Positions 14,194 through 29,908 of a DNA stretch of 64,000 bases are shown here, in pieces. Every line of letters begins with the position of its first letter. Position 1 is the first letter of the stretch. Source of the DNA: Punica granatum (Eukaryota; Streptophyta; Magnoliopsida; Myrtales; Lythraceae); NCBI RefSeq assembly GCF_007655135.1, contig NC_045130.1:14198001-14262000 (forward strand), in the 5' to 3' direction. The position numbers and the translations under genes were made by a program. The notes below the pieces were generated by a model. The model ran no database searches. It saw only the letters and a program-made list of their open reading frames with translations, and was not told the origin of the DNA.

Positions 14194-14430
14194 CCGTGGC
14201 TAGGAAGTAGGAACTGAGTCGATCTAGTCGTGTTCAGTCGGTTCTTCTTGGGCAATCCTATTCCTGATCTCCTTCGGAGGTTTGAGCAGGATGCACCTCT
14301 GAACAACTACAACCGGGAAATGCATTCTACACATCTGATACTTCGGTTGGTTGCATCGATTAACTGTTTCTTAATTTAAACCGCTGCATTCTTTGGTTCT
14401 CTCACACATTGATGATTTATAATATTTCGC
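14194..14430 (+). pseudogene. OPR 3' exon relic in the duplication spacer
   Basis: Nucleotides from about 14215 align with the last OPR exon (7180-7345). The recognisable translation is DLVVFSRFFLGNP, then RRFEQDAPLNNYNRE, equivalent to [13 protein letters not shown]...[15 protein letters not shown], followed by a frameshifted YIS/VVG region and a 3'-UTR-like CATTGATGATTTATA. A 3-base insertion and at least one frameshift break the frame, and upstream exons are missing. It is clearly more diverged than the two intact genes are from each other, so it derives from an older unit of the array. Confidence 0.85.
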
Positions 14431-14933
14431 AGGAGTATGCAAGGGAAAATGAAATTTCTATTGAAAAACAAAACCGGATGAGCGTGGGAAAGAAAGGCGA
14501 TCGAGAACAAGAGGATATAATTCGGCGCTCAGTGCAGTTGAAATTACAACAAATTAATGTACTCCTTCCTCATATTTCATAGTCCTGACAGCGGTGTCAA
14601 GTTATACGAAAATCGGACCAACTCAATTGTAAGAGACTCTTTTCCCTCTAATTCTAAGTCAGTCATACTAGTTGAGTTTGGCTGTGTTCGATCTCAAAAG
14701 TCATTACGTACATACATATAACCGGTCGATGCCATTGGCATCTCAGGCGAAGGTGCTCCGGGTAGTCGACGACGGCAATGGAAGAGATGTTGGTGTGGTG
14801 AAACCCGAAGAGTTTTATGTGATAACCTTCGCAAGAACATAAAGTAAATTCTAACATCAATTTCCAAGCATGTGCTTCTCAAAACATATCTGGACCTCGA
14901 GCCGCCCAACTTGCAAAAATACCATTATTCTCA
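14431..14933. other. Spacer between segmental copies
   Basis: Unique within the window, following the OPR relic and ending at the start of segmental copy 2. Contains short open frames on the minus strand (14909-14663) without recognisable features. No gene called. Confidence 0.5.
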
Positions 14934-15689
14934 GGAGGAAGAAAAGCCATTATTGACTGCAAATGATCGACATCAAGCTTTGACTGATTAAGCAGAGCTG
15001 AGATGTTGGTGCGTTTGCCCACTATTTAACGAAATTCCACGCGATGGGCATTCGGATATTCCAGCCCAAACGTGAAGGAGAGTTTTAGTAAATAGATAAA
15101 TAAATCACGCCGCATTTAATAAGATTAATTTTGTAAATTAGACGATTGTGATCGTTTGGAAATCTCACAATTTCCATGTAAAAAGTGCTAATCATTAAGA
15201 TAGAAATGAAAATCCGTCTCAATATATATGTAAATTAGAAAATTACTGTATGTATATATATTGGAAAAAAGAAATTCTCACATGATCCTATATCACAGAG
15301 ACATGATGAATAATTAATAAAACTTTAACAATTAGTAAAAAGTGATCATACGATGTTACGTGGTTAATGTTAATTTTTTTATTTATGATCATTTAACCGG
15401 TACTTTTTTTTATGTGCCATTTGTTAATGATAAGCGGCAATTTGCTTGAGTCAAAAATTTCATTTTCCAACTAAAATATATTAAATTTTGGTGCTTCTTA
15501 GGTCAAAATCCTCACTTCTCAATTAAAATAAGTCAAATTCTTTGCACTTGACGGGGAGATTCTTCCTTCAATATGAAATGACGCTATGTTTTTCTTTCAA
15601 AAACTCAAATCCCTCATTGAAAAGTGATAACTGATCAATAATTCACAAGCAGCAGGCAATCATTAGCATTGGCCATCAATAATGTACAT

Positions 15690-16235
15690 AGTGATCTACC
15701 TATCCAAGTAACAGCCCTCCAAACAATAGCGACAACGGTGAAAATCTCGTGCTGATATAGCCTCCTATTAATATTCCCTTCTAACCAGATATGGTAGACG
15801 TAACTAGTCTATAGAAGCTTGGAGATAACAACACCCAGCATCCGACCCTTTAAATCGAGATCAACTGATCTCGATTTGAGGAATCCTCAAATAGAGAAAA
15901 TAGGCACGGTGTCAACTCCTTATAGTATTCAGAAAAAAAGTGAATAAAGTTTATACATGATATGGATGAAAAATGTGACGTTACATCTGCTTGGAAACTC
16001 TATTGAAAGGAACAACCTGATCATACGATTACCGGTGCAGGGAAAGAACGCGTCTTCTAAACTCCTTCACTTGACAACAAAATTCACATGCCGCAGAATT
16101 TACATGCAGTCCCCATTCCAAGGAACCTTAGCTGGGTTTGGCCTAAGTCTCTCGAAGCTGGGACGAACCCAAGATTTTGATCGAGTGGGGCGAGTTCTTA
16201 GGGGAGGCAAAAAAAAAAAGGTAATTTTGCCGAGT
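15690..16235 (-). mobile_element. LINE retrotransposon 3' remnant (segmental copy 2)
   Basis: Duplicate of the remnant at 1390-1960, carried along by the segmental duplication. The 3' tail equivalent to about 1384-1434 has been deleted here: the text jumps from the flanking sequence at 15680 straight into the LINE body. Reading frames are broken. Confidence 0.5.
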
Positions 16236-16842
16236 TAGAAAGAGCGAATATAAGTAATTTCGTTAAAAGATAAAGAAAAATTACTGATTTTTCATATAAT
16301 GTCAAAATTTTAAGGGAACGGCTGGCACATCCAGACCTCCCCTTGGTCCATCCCTGCTCCCAAGCACTAGCTGGTGTGATCAAACCACTCTCGTGAGGAA
16401 TCTAGATCAACTCATCTCGATTTCAGATTTGAATATACCCCGCTGTAGCTTGAATTAGTAGTGCCTGTGGATCAAATGATCGAGGCCGTTTCCACTTCCC
16501 ACTCCTCAACACAACTCACCATATCAGACCCTCTTGAACAGTAATCAATCAGGGGATCCACTGGGAACCAGCCAAGGATCGAACTAGGAGGAGATTTTCT
16601 CCCACGTTTCAACCCGATAAGTAACCAGAGGCATCATTAATTGCCTCAATTGAAGGATCTTCCTTTGACTAGATATTTATGAATCCAAGCAACCCATATA
16701 AACAGTTAAACACCATTATTAAGAACTAATTTAAAAGCGTGCCACATTTTCAACAATTTCCTTTTTCTCTATCCACGAAAGAGAACCAAGCGTTTTTTTT
16801 TGGTTACATGTATTTTATGTAATAACGTCCTTTTATTTTTCG

Positions 16843-16980
16843 GTTCTAAGGAAGATCTATAGGCTTTGTATAATAAAATAGAAATTTAAATAAAAAGATA
16901 CGGATAGTCCAACTAAGTATCAAATTGGAAACCTCTTAATTACCAAATAAGGATATGTACCACTATATTATACTCTCTTT
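16843..16980 (-). repeat. tRNA-derived SINE-like repeat (family 1)
   Basis: Segmental partner of the copy at 2580-2715, with several small deletions. Confidence 0.4.
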
Positions 16981-17401
16981 AATGACGTCTTCTTTGGGTT
17001 ATGGCCTATAGGGGCAAAATTTCTTAGGACAATTGGGTCCTTGAAAGATGAAGTTTGCATCATCAAGAGTCCTTGCCTCTTTTCTTTTTCTTTTTAAATC
17101 TCCTAGATACCCGATAGAAGAAATTCGCGTCGGTTAATTTCCTTATACATCAATTAAATCCCGTATACATTATGTAGTTCTTTTTATACATTAATTTGGT
17201 TCTTTTATATTAATTAGGTCCTTAACTACATCAATTGGGTCTTTGAAATATCAATTAGGTCCCTCCATTAATATTAGGCGTTGGCGGTGTTAATTCGAAA
17301 GATTTTTGCATCAATTACGCCTTTATTTGTTTTCATGCATATTCATCAGCTGAACCCCTAATTTCATACATTTACATTTGACCTCAATTTCCCTCTATCT
17401 C

Positions 17402-17580
17402 ATATATAAAAAAAAAATTAAAACTTAAAACAAAAGATGAAGCTAGGAATGGGGGGCTCCCGCCGGCCACCTCTCCGAGTCCCACTGGCTTGGTTGCTGG
17501 AGACCAATGGGGCCTTTGGCGACCGAGTCTGTGGGGTCAGTGGTTGGAGGGGAGCTTCCTCGACCGATTTGCCCCGTCCG
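17402..17580. other. GC-rich insert specific to segmental copy 2
   Basis: Where copy 1 (3181-3280) is purine-rich and AT-rich, copy 2 has about 180 bases of unrelated GC-rich DNA after an A-run. The text resumes on both sides as in copy 1. The composition resembles the GC-rich cargo blocks at 10515, 24420 and 41000. Origin unknown. Confidence 0.5.
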
Positions 17581-18094
17581 CTCAAAAGACTATATACTCA
17601 AATGGGTCCCTCTCCAATACGAAGCTGTTTTCGGCTAGGGACCTGTCCAACTTAATGGATGTTTATGGGGAAGGACCTCAACCTCTCTTATGGTCCAGAT
17701 GAGGAAGACAAATCGGAACACGTTGGTGGAAGATGAGGCAGGGAAAAAATAATAAAATGAAGAATCCTACTCTATAATGTCAACAATCCTCCTCTATAAG
17801 CCGCCAGCGAGAGCCCAAATTGTAAAACTTCAACGAAATTATTCAGTTTTGGGTGGGACCGTCCGGAGAAGTATTCAAATAAATACGGTCGACTATAAAA
17901 TGTAACACAATCAACTGGAGCCAAGAATTTTAAAGTGCAGCGAACTGTATTATATTTTTGCAGTCGACTATGTCTATTTGGATTCTCGAACTGTGTTGGA
18001 CGGGATCGAATAAGCTTCCCATCTTTCAAGACCTAATTGTCCATTTCCTCCGGAGGGGGCCACTACATAATTTGGGCCAAAATTGGGAAATTGA

Positions 18095-18102
18095 TGACGT
18101 CG
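18095..18102 (+). promoter_or_regulatory. TGACG (as-1/TGA-type) element upstream of OPR copy 2
   Basis: TGACGTCG, same sequence and nearly the same distance to the TATA box as in copy 1 (3990-3997). Confidence 0.45.
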
Positions 18103-18383
18103 GTGGTCGGATGCTGACAGTGAACAAACGTCTTTGCATGCGTAATCCGCCGCTTTAAGGAAAATGAAATATTTTAAATGTTTGGAAAAGATAAAATAAA
18201 AAAAGTCAAAGAAAGATGGTCGGGGTCAGCGAATCCGCCCCGTTGCGTTGCTTCTCACTTTCTCTCCACCCTCCAGGCCTCCACGACAACTCCTCCATCC
18301 TCTGTCTCGGCCGCCACTGATGCAAAAATGGAACCTTCATGTTTGTCTCCTTTATGGTCCATCCGGCAGTGGCATCGATGTCC

Positions 18384-18391
18384 TATAAATA
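18384..18391 (+). promoter_or_regulatory. TATA box of OPR copy 2
   Basis: TATAAATA, 107 bases before the ATG at 18491, as in copy 1. Confidence 0.75.
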
Positions 18392-18490
18392 TTCCCATTG
18401 TTGGGCATCTTCCTCCTCCATCATTTCCTTGTCTCTCCAAATCTGGAATAGAAGCAGTGAAGTTGAAACCTCTCCCGCAAAAACGCTAAC

Positions 18491-21523
<3,033 letters not shown>

Positions 21524-21786
21524 GTTTCCACAGATCACTGATCGATGATTTATACTTCTCTGCTGGGTAAGCCTGCTATCATAATGCAAAGTGTTGGCAC
21601 CGTGCAATCTAGGAAAATCATAGGGGAAGCTAAGCATGGAGTATGCCGATTGTTTGTTTGAGAGCAGGTATTTAGGGTGAGATTGTAATGTTCTGGTTTT
21701 GGGCAAGAACCATCAAACGGTTCCTATGTGTCAAACTTGTATGATTTCTTGCTACTTGTGACGACTTTGGGATGTGCGATATTGGC

Positions 21787-21792
21787 AATAAA
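21787..21792 (+). terminator. Polyadenylation signal of OPR copy 2
   Basis: AATAAA at the same relative place as in copy 1 (7608-7613). Confidence 0.6.
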
Positions 21793-23820
21793 GATTGTCT
21801 GATTGATTTAAACGTTCTGCAGTTAGCTTCTTGTAATGTTAAAATACGGGAGTTTCTCATCAGCAATTATGTTCATAACTGGGAGTTCTACAGGCATAAC
21901 TTGTGAACGTGATGACCCTATATATATATATATATTTCTGTTAATTAAGCAAGAAATTCCGTCTTAATAGATAATATTCCTCATAGCACACCATTTTATG
22001 AATCTTTTGTAAATATATAATGTTCAAGTGAAGCGGCATCCTTCGGGTGTGTGGAATGTCCAAAAGACCCTCCATCAAATCAAGCTTATAAATTGCTAAT
22101 CCTCTGCAAGTTCCGCTAGATCACAACACTGAAAAATTGATTATACGATAAATATATTTATACCAGAATAAGGGACGTTTTCCTCGAGAGACCGGGACAA
22201 ATTTGCCCGTCACATCCGGACAAAGCTCTTCGAGGATAGACATGGGCAGAGTCATAGAGTCATGTCAATTGATATGAAAAGCATAACGAACAGCAAAACC
22301 ATTGGAGTCTCCTTTTTTGACATCAGGGGACTTTGTGTTGGAACATCGGCTTAATGTAATGTACTAATTAAAATTTTGGAATAAAGCGTATGTCCCCCTC
22401 CAGGGAATCTCTAGGATTTGATTGGCCGTGGGCAGATTAGTTATTCTATTTTTCTCTGCTTTAAATATTCTTTTAAGTTACTTGTTATTAATTCGGGTTA
22501 AGAAGATAATAATTGAGAAAGAAGATTAATTTGATGGCGGGGTGTAAGTGTACCGGCATGTATCCTCACTCGATATCAAGAAGTTCCGGTTCTGCTCGTG
22601 CCAGTGAAATTTTTCGTACTTGCTGAATTTCTCTATCCTTTACTCGGTCTAAATCTCTCTAATAATCGGAAAAAGGGAAAGATAATAACTATGGAAACAA
22701 CTCAAATTGATGCTTTTAATTGGGGTTCCGATGATTCTTTCAGGGATAACCACGGCCTGATTAAATGAGTATATATTTTGCATGATTTGACGTCTCTTAA
22801 TTAATATAATATAAATAAATTTAATTAATATGATATCTCCATCTTCATTTGAGTGAAGCAAATTCTGTCTTAATTAAGGATATTTAATTCTAATCTATAG
22901 TGTGGAATCTAATTGAATGAAAGCGTGACATGGCTTTGCGTGATTATGAAAAATGAGGCTCAGAACAACATCATCTTCCTCTCCCATTCTCGATAAGATA
23001 TTATGTACTCATAATTTAAATGTGCCCCTTATCCATGAGGCCGTATATATGTTTCATGTTTGGTTTTGATTGATTTGAGAGATCATAGGAATAATTGAAT
23101 ATTTTTTAATTTTTAATCCTCTCTAAGGGGGACAAAGGGTGAGGGTTAAGAGCACCCGTCGAAGAACAAATGACGTGTATTTGAGAAAGTTATTAGGAGC
23201 CGGAAATTCTATAATCACTTTATGTACTTATTATAATTTCTACATGCAAATTGAACGCGAAGTTGGCATAAAAAACTGCAAAATCGACATAAAATAATCA
23301 TGAATCCACTGCTTGAGCTGATCCAATTGCTCTTGGTGAGAAGCAATGGCCAAAGCAAGAATATCAATCACAGAATAATCTCCATTAATTACGAGCGATC
23401 ATTTCAGTGCGAGCATTTCAACTTATCTAAATAGGAGGGAAATTGAGAGAAAGAAGGACCATCCATTTCCTTTTATTTTTCCTCTCTTTCTCTTATCTGA
23501 ATGGACGATTTAACATTAGATGAAGTGATCATTTGAAAGATCTGATTATTAGATCATCGAGTAATGAAATGATTATATAATTTTCTTTTAGCTTGATTTG
23601 ATTAAGTCTCTTTTATTTTTAATTAATGAACTGTTTATATACAATTATATATATATATATAAATAAAGAAATGATTACAGGTCCCTATTTGGACCATGGG
23701 GCGAGTGAGGAACTTTTTAATACATAGGTCACCTGTTTTTTTTTTGCCCTTTTTTTTTCCCTTTTGTTCTAATATGACAAATATATTTCTATTTGAAAGA
23801 AAGATCACAACTTAAAATGT
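21793..23820. other. Intergenic DNA downstream of OPR copy 2
   Basis: Closely matches 7614-9620. Includes a (TA)n tract near 21921-21934. No gene. Confidence 0.55.
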
Positions 23821-24020
23821 AGCTTGATTGGTAAGAGCCTTGTCATTTCCCACCAGTTGCCCGAGCTTGAATCCCCTGGACATCCTAGGTGATTATTTTT
23901 GACCTTTTTATGTAATCCTATTTTTTTTTTCATTATTCATGGATCAAAAGACAAGAAAAATATGCGGTAAGCATTTATTAGCTTTTACAAGCATAATATC
24001 CAGGGTTCGAATCCCCCATG
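23821..24020 (+). repeat. tRNA-like SINE remnants at the start of the copy-2 insert
   Basis: An A-box-like AGCTTGATTGGTAAGAG (23821-23837) is followed about 35 bases later by a B-box-like GAGCTTGAATCCC (23873-23885), the internal promoter pattern of tRNA-derived SINEs. A second B box, AGGGTTCGAATCCCC, lies at about 24002-24016. Neither forms a full tRNA cloverleaf by eye, so I do not call tRNA genes. Confidence 0.5.
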
Positions 24021-26980
24021 CCCCCAAGTCATTGTACCCTCAATTTCTTTTTCTTTGCTTCTTGTTTTTTTTTTAATTTTTTATTTTCTTTTCATCCTTT
24101 TACCATCAAAACATTTTAAATTCTACTCTCAAGGATATCAAGTATATATTTAATAATTCCCACCGCAAAGTGCAAGCTATCGACCTAGTATAATAAAAGG
24201 GAAAATTACAATTGTAATATAAATCAATTCAATTTTGTCATACAGCATGAAAGAATAAAAAATTTTCATGGTGTGATATGCTATTTATATTCCGTCAAAA
24301 AATGAATGAAAAGCTAATGTGACGGCATTTTTAGCGGGACCCTTGCACATGTAGCTATTTGTGGACCGAAAACCAATTAAATAAAATAATAAAATAAAAT
24401 TAAAAAAGAAAAATCTGCATGGGATCGGAGAAGGGGAATGGGACGCCCTCGTTGGCCACCCACCCCTGATCGAAGTCATTGACCAGCTTTGTTGGTATCT
24501 CTCAAAATGGAGGGAGGTCTAGGTACCCTTACCGGCTACCCACCCCCTGATCGAGGTAACAGACCTGCTTAGACCTCAATCAGGGGATGGATCCATAGCC
24601 ACCCACACTCCGGGGGCGCCTCGCAATCAAGGTCTTCGGCTGGTTTAGACCACACCAGCAACCTTGATCGGGGGTGAGTGACCGGTGAGGAACCCCTACC
24701 CCCTTCGGACTATGCTTTGAGACTTGAAGTGACAAATTATTTCTTGAAATTTAAGCAGGTCTTCTAAAAGCAGAAAACCGTACGATACTCGCGATTGGTA
24801 TAGCAAACGACTAATCTCTCTAAGGTGGCAACACATTTTCGATATACTTTATATTACGTGCATATATCAGTTGAGCAAGAGCTATGATATCACATTCTAT
24901 ATTATTTTGTATATTACGTGCATATATCAATTGAATGATAGATCCGCTTGTGATGAACTATGGTGGTATGCTAAATTCTTGGTAATGGGTGATCAGAGCT
25001 AGTTACGAGTCCATATAGCTCACAGAACGTCAAGTCCAATTTCAAAATAGCCAAATTGCGCCTCATTCATCATCAATTGTCTGCCCCAAACCCGCCCTCC
25101 CACCCCCTCTTGCCCTGAGGTGAAAGAAGAAATTCATCTCTTGGTTACAAGTATCGACTACGGAAATGGAAGTCTAGTTCTGAATTTATTAGAAATTAGA
25201 TATTAAAATTTATCAGTTTGAGTTTTTGGATTGGAGGATCAGCTTAATAATTTATAAATTCAGTAAAAATTTTATGAAAATGGATAATGGACAAATTGTC
25301 CATGCAAGTTGACAATAAGTTTTTTCGATGAATTGCAAGTTGACAAAGTTGATAGTTTTCGGTGGATGACAAGTTGATAGTTAATTTCATGCGATAATGC
25401 ATGCATGGATGTGGACCATCAATCTTCTTCGTAGGTCGTCTACTCTTCTGGGAATAGCTACGTAGCTACCTATAACCAAATATGGTCTCAACTCTTTCGC
25501 GGAAATTCAAGTTCACATAATAAATGGGAAAGCTAACCTATTTAAGCCATCGGTCTATATATGGAAATTAAAGAGAGACGCCCCAAATCCCCCTTCACAT
25601 AGATATATATATAGATTTTCTCAAAGGAAAGGGGCGCCCTTTTATTTTTTAAAAAAAGCGTTTGTTATTTCTTATAACGTGATTTTCTTTCAACTTAGAA
25701 TGAAGGGGTTCTGAATTCATTTTTGAATTAAAACTAATGAACTCTGGATTCCATTAATAAGAATGGAGTTTTCCGTACCATTTTATTTCCCCTTTCCATA
25801 TACCCTACATGCTAAAACCTTGGACATAAAACATGGACCTCCCTTTATATATGACCAGAAACTTTGAATTGGGTTAATCAGTTTTTTTTTATAAGAGGTC
25901 AATCATATTTATTGATAACTATAGGTCCAATAATCTACCGAAAAAAACTATAGGTCCAATAATAACCGCCCCTGCAGATTTTACAAGAATAAACGACCGT
26001 TATTTACGAGAGGTTCTTCGGTGAGCCTACCTTACTAAGTGACGTGAGGAAATACCAATTAAATTGTAATAAATTCAATAATAAGTGCTAATCACTCAAT
26101 TAATTTTGATAAATTTTCTTAATTGAGGCAATTCTATTGATTCTTCCTCATCACATCACTATGAGGTAAGACCATTTAAAATTTTCTTCTTATTGACCGC
26201 TTCAAGATCAGAAGACTCTAATGTTATCTCAACTCAATGAATACAAGCCACGGGGTTATCAAATGTGTGAAGCCATGGGGTTATCAAATGTGTGTGAATA
26301 ATGAAATGAGATATATCCTCCCGGACACTTAATGATAGATCCTTCTCCTCCTTTTGGTTACTGGGAAACAAATGAGCTTAGTACAAGAAAATTAAAAATA
26401 TAATAAAGCAGTATGAATAGGCTCATCATGATAATCGAATCTGAAACTGCTACATCATCAGGCTAGTGTCATTATTACACGACACCTCTTTTCTCATGAA
26501 ATCTAAGATCTTCTCATTATATATTGTCCTTTCTTCTTTTGCGCCCTTTGAAGGATAATAGTCCACTTCCATATGAAATTGTTGTTGTTTGGGCTTGTTT
26601 GACGGTTAAGGAGAGTGACTTTTTTAGTGAAATGCCTATTTCAAGTCACTTTTGAAATTAAGTAGAAAAATACTCTATATTGGGCATCCTGCATGGCCTG
26701 TGACCTGACTCACCTATCCAGGAGCTAGAAGGATAATCACGTGGACTATGGGAATTTGTGGGGCGAAGTCTTGACATCCCTCATTATAAAACAAGAAAAA
26801 GAAATTGTTAATCTTGATCTCATTCAGTTTCTCACATGGAATTGTATTGGAAATTTTATGTACTCATATGATATCGATTATAATTCAATGTCCATAGATA
26901 GCAAAGGCTAGATTCATCGATTAAGAACCTACTTTCCAATGTTTCTGACATAGAAAAGGTCTTCTCTTCTGGGCTAGCTA
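23823..26980. repeat. Insert of about 3.15 kb specific to segmental copy 2, with an internal repeated module
   Basis: Segmental copy 1 reads ...AAAATGTAGCT|ACCGTAAC... at about 9622. Copy 2 is interrupted after 23823 and resumes at about 26980. The insert holds SINE remnants, a GC-rich block (about 24420-24720) and a diverged extra copy (about 25430-26960) of the module that follows it: TGGTCTCAACTCTTTC occurs at about 25485 and 27010, and the GGATAATAGT...CATATGAAATTGTTG segment near 26550 and 28738. So either copy 2 gained a module or copy 1 lost one by recombination between the modules. No coding gene. Confidence 0.65.
26345..26490 (-). repeat. tRNA-derived SINE-like repeat (family 1)
   Basis: Inside the copy-2 insert. 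Minus-strand core resembles CAGATTCGATTATCATGATG followed by the family body. More diverged than the other copies. Confidence 0.35.
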
Positions 26981-27312
26981 CCGTAGCTATACCTATATGT
27001 TACCAAAAATGGTCTCAACTCTTTCATGGAATTTCAAATTTACCGAAAGGGGAAGCTGACCAATTTATTCCATCAGTCTATATATGGAAATGGAAGAGAG
27101 AAGGTCCCGAGTTCCCCTTCATATATATAGATCTTTTCGAAAAGAAAAGGGTGCCTTTGAAGTTTGAACATCGTTTATGAATTATGAAAAATATTGTTTA
27201 GAGCAATGAGATTCACTTTTGATTTGAAATTAAGAGATTTTGGTTCACCAAAAAAATTTAAGAGATTTTGATTTTAATTCTAAGCAATAGAACTTCCTAC
27301 ATGCTTCATTAA

Positions 27313-27564
27313 ATGTGTGTTTGGATTTAAATTTTTTTTAACTCAACTCAACTCCACTTATCTTCAATTTAACAACACAATTATTACTTTTAATTTTTTT
27401 AAATTTTTTTTAACCATTCAATTCAATTTTTAATACTAAATTCTCTCAACTATTCATTACTTTTTCACACTTTTTCTCATAATTTAATAACACAATCATT
27501 ACAAACCATTTAAAATCAAAACTCAACTCAACTCAACTCAACTCAACTCTAATACCAAACACAT
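27313..27564. mobile_element. MITE present only in segmental copy 2
   Basis: Begins ATGTGTGTTTGGAT and ends ACCAAACACAT, a short inverted pair, with internal CTCAACTCAACTC repeats. The matching site in copy 1 (about 9944) reads CTTCATTAAATCTTC without it, giving a filled/empty pair. Same family as 3581, 38874 and 48951, here in reverse orientation. Confidence 0.75.
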
Positions 27565-27708
27565 TATAAATCTTCTTATAGAAAACCTAATGAAGCGATA
27601 TCAATCGTCTTACCTTGATAATTGAACTTGAAACTTCTAGCTTATCAGGCGAATAATATATTATTGTACTGCGTTCTCTTTCTCATCTAATCATAGATTT
27701 TTTTTCGA

Positions 27709-27855
27709 TTACAAAGGAGATCCATGAATATAGTACAAATAGAAATATTAATAGCTAATAAAGGGGTACGAGTAGTTCTATAACGAGTATCGAATTTGGA
27801 ATCTCTTGATTATTAGACGAAAGCATGCGCTATTATGTTAACCTTTTGATGATGG
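27709..27855 (-). repeat. tRNA-derived SINE-like repeat (family 1)
   Basis: Segmental partner of 10083-10215; slightly longer because of an extra segment before the foldback arm. Confidence 0.5.
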
Positions 27856-28680
27856 GAAAAAGACATTTTTAATCTTTTAAGTTTGGTCTTCAGTCACTTT
27901 TGGTTCTATAAGTTTTAAAAGTACCGAATGAGTCATATACATTTGCTCTGTAAGACAATTTTGGTCCATTCGGTGACTGGATGGTAACGGATGCTAACGT
28001 GAACACTAACGTCATTAAATAAAGGCCACGCAGCAATTTCTTAATGGCTTGAATTTTAAATTTAAGAGAAAAATCAAAATATAAAAATAAAATAATGAAA
28101 AATTAATAAAATATTTAATCTTAAAAATATAAAATAAAAAAAAATAAAAAAAGACCCAACCCTTTATCGAGGCTGGGGTGGGGGTTGCCAGGGGGAAAGC
28201 CCCGCCAACGCCCCCACTTCCCCTAGATGAGGTTGTCGACGAACTCTAAGGTAGCTAGCCACCTCATCTTGGGGGTGGGGGCGTCGGCAAGGCCCCCACC
28301 CTCGAAATCACGGCTAAGATCCAAGGTTGATCTCAGGCGTGATTTCGCCCCTGGCGACGTGCACCCCAGCCTCGACAAGGGGCTAGGTCTCTTTCTTTTT
28401 TTTCCCTTGTTTTTAATTTAATTTTTATTATTCTATTCTTTTTTTATTATTTTCTTTTAAATTTTAAATTTTAGCCAATAAGAAATTGCTAGGTGGCTTA
28501 TTTAACTATGTTGGTGTGGTATCCACGTTAGTATCCGTTGCTGTTTGGTCGTGGAAAGGATCAAAAATGCCTTACGGAGCAAACTTAGAGGACTGTTTCG
28601 ATACTTTTAAAAGTTAGAAGATCAAGATTGACTGAAAGTCAAATTTATAGGACCAAAAATGTATTGTTGCCGTTTGATAA
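27850..28680. mobile_element. Long-TIR element with GC-rich cargo (segmental copy 2)
   Basis: Partner of 10205-11055. Arms at about 27865-28070 and 28460-28670 are imperfect inverted complements around a GC-rich core at about 28150-28390. The core has diverged and shrunk relative to copy 1, while GATGAGGT...GGTAGCT and CTCGACAAGGGGCTAGGT are kept. Confidence 0.58.
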
Positions 28681-28992
28681 TCTTAGATTTTCTCATCATA
28701 TATATATATATATATATATATTTATTTATTTTCTTTGAAGGATAATAGTTCACTCCCATATGAAATTGTTGATGCCGATCTCATTCGAAATCATACGTGA
28801 AATTAGATTGAAAAATTTTATTTGCTTATGTGATCGATTGTAATACAACGTACATAGATAGCAAATGCTTAATCTATCGATCGACAACCCACTTTCTAAC
28901 GTTTCTGACCTAAAAGACGCCTGACAATTGCAAGCGAGCGATTGCATATTTTCTACCAAAACCTTTTTTAAAACATCCATATATCATTTTAA

Positions 28993-28996
<4 letters not shown>

Positions 28997-29031
<35 letters not shown>
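28997..29031. repeat. (TA)n microsatellite
   Basis: About 17 uninterrupted TA units. The corresponding place in copy 1 (about 11408-11418) has only a short tract, so it has expanded or contracted since the duplication. Confidence 0.9.
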
Positions 29032-29034
<3 letters not shown>

Positions 29035-29908
29035 CTTTTCTTAGGTTAATTAGTAGCATGTGAAGCCTATGTATATAATGCTGGAGCAAGGGTTTCAAAA
29101 GGCATAGTGAAAAGTAAAAGCTGAACCCAAATTGCAGCCCTTTTTCGTTCCAAAGGTGTGAGACAAATGCAACCTCGGAACTTGGATGTACTTTTCTTTG
29201 ATGGATCGGAACTTGGATCTACTACACAATATACGTTTGCAAACCTAGCTATAATATTTTTTTGATAAGTAACCTAGCTATAATATTATATATGTCGACG
29301 AATTGTCAGACTGAGTTGTATCCCCATAAGATATAGAAAAGGAAAAAGCAAATGGGAATTAAGAAAAGTTAGAAGTCGATCGTACGTACTTGAAAGTAAT
29401 GAAACGGATCATCATCAGATCATGAGATCGGAGAGGAAGAAAGGAAAGGTTTGCAAGCTCCCCTTTATCTGATTAATTGCTAATCAATTAAAGGTTTATA
29501 GACACACAATTAAAGGTTTGTAAGCTCCCCTGTATCTGAGTGTCCTCCTTTTTTATTTTTATTTTTAATTTTATTTCAATATTTTAAACTTTCTGCTAAT
29601 AAAAAATTACAACGTGGATAATTAATAGGCATGTAGGACAAAGTTGATAGTGTAAAGCAAGCGTTATAAGACTAAAAAAAGTATCTTACAAAGCAAGCGT
29701 TATAAGACTAAAAAATAATAATGAAACTTATAGGATTGAAATTCACGTAAGTCCAAATTTATAGGATTTTCATTGTATTTCTCCGATAATATAAGGTAAA
29801 CCTGTTGGTATCGGTCCAACTTATACCAATAGTATAAGTACAATACAATACAATCCATTTGTAAACTGTAAGCTTAAACAAACGGTCTATAAATTTATTG
29901 GTATAAAC

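Noticed and set aside
24002..24016. tRNA gene suggested by a perfect B box
   Set aside because: No complete cloverleaf or acceptor stem could be drawn; more likely a SINE or tRNA relic.
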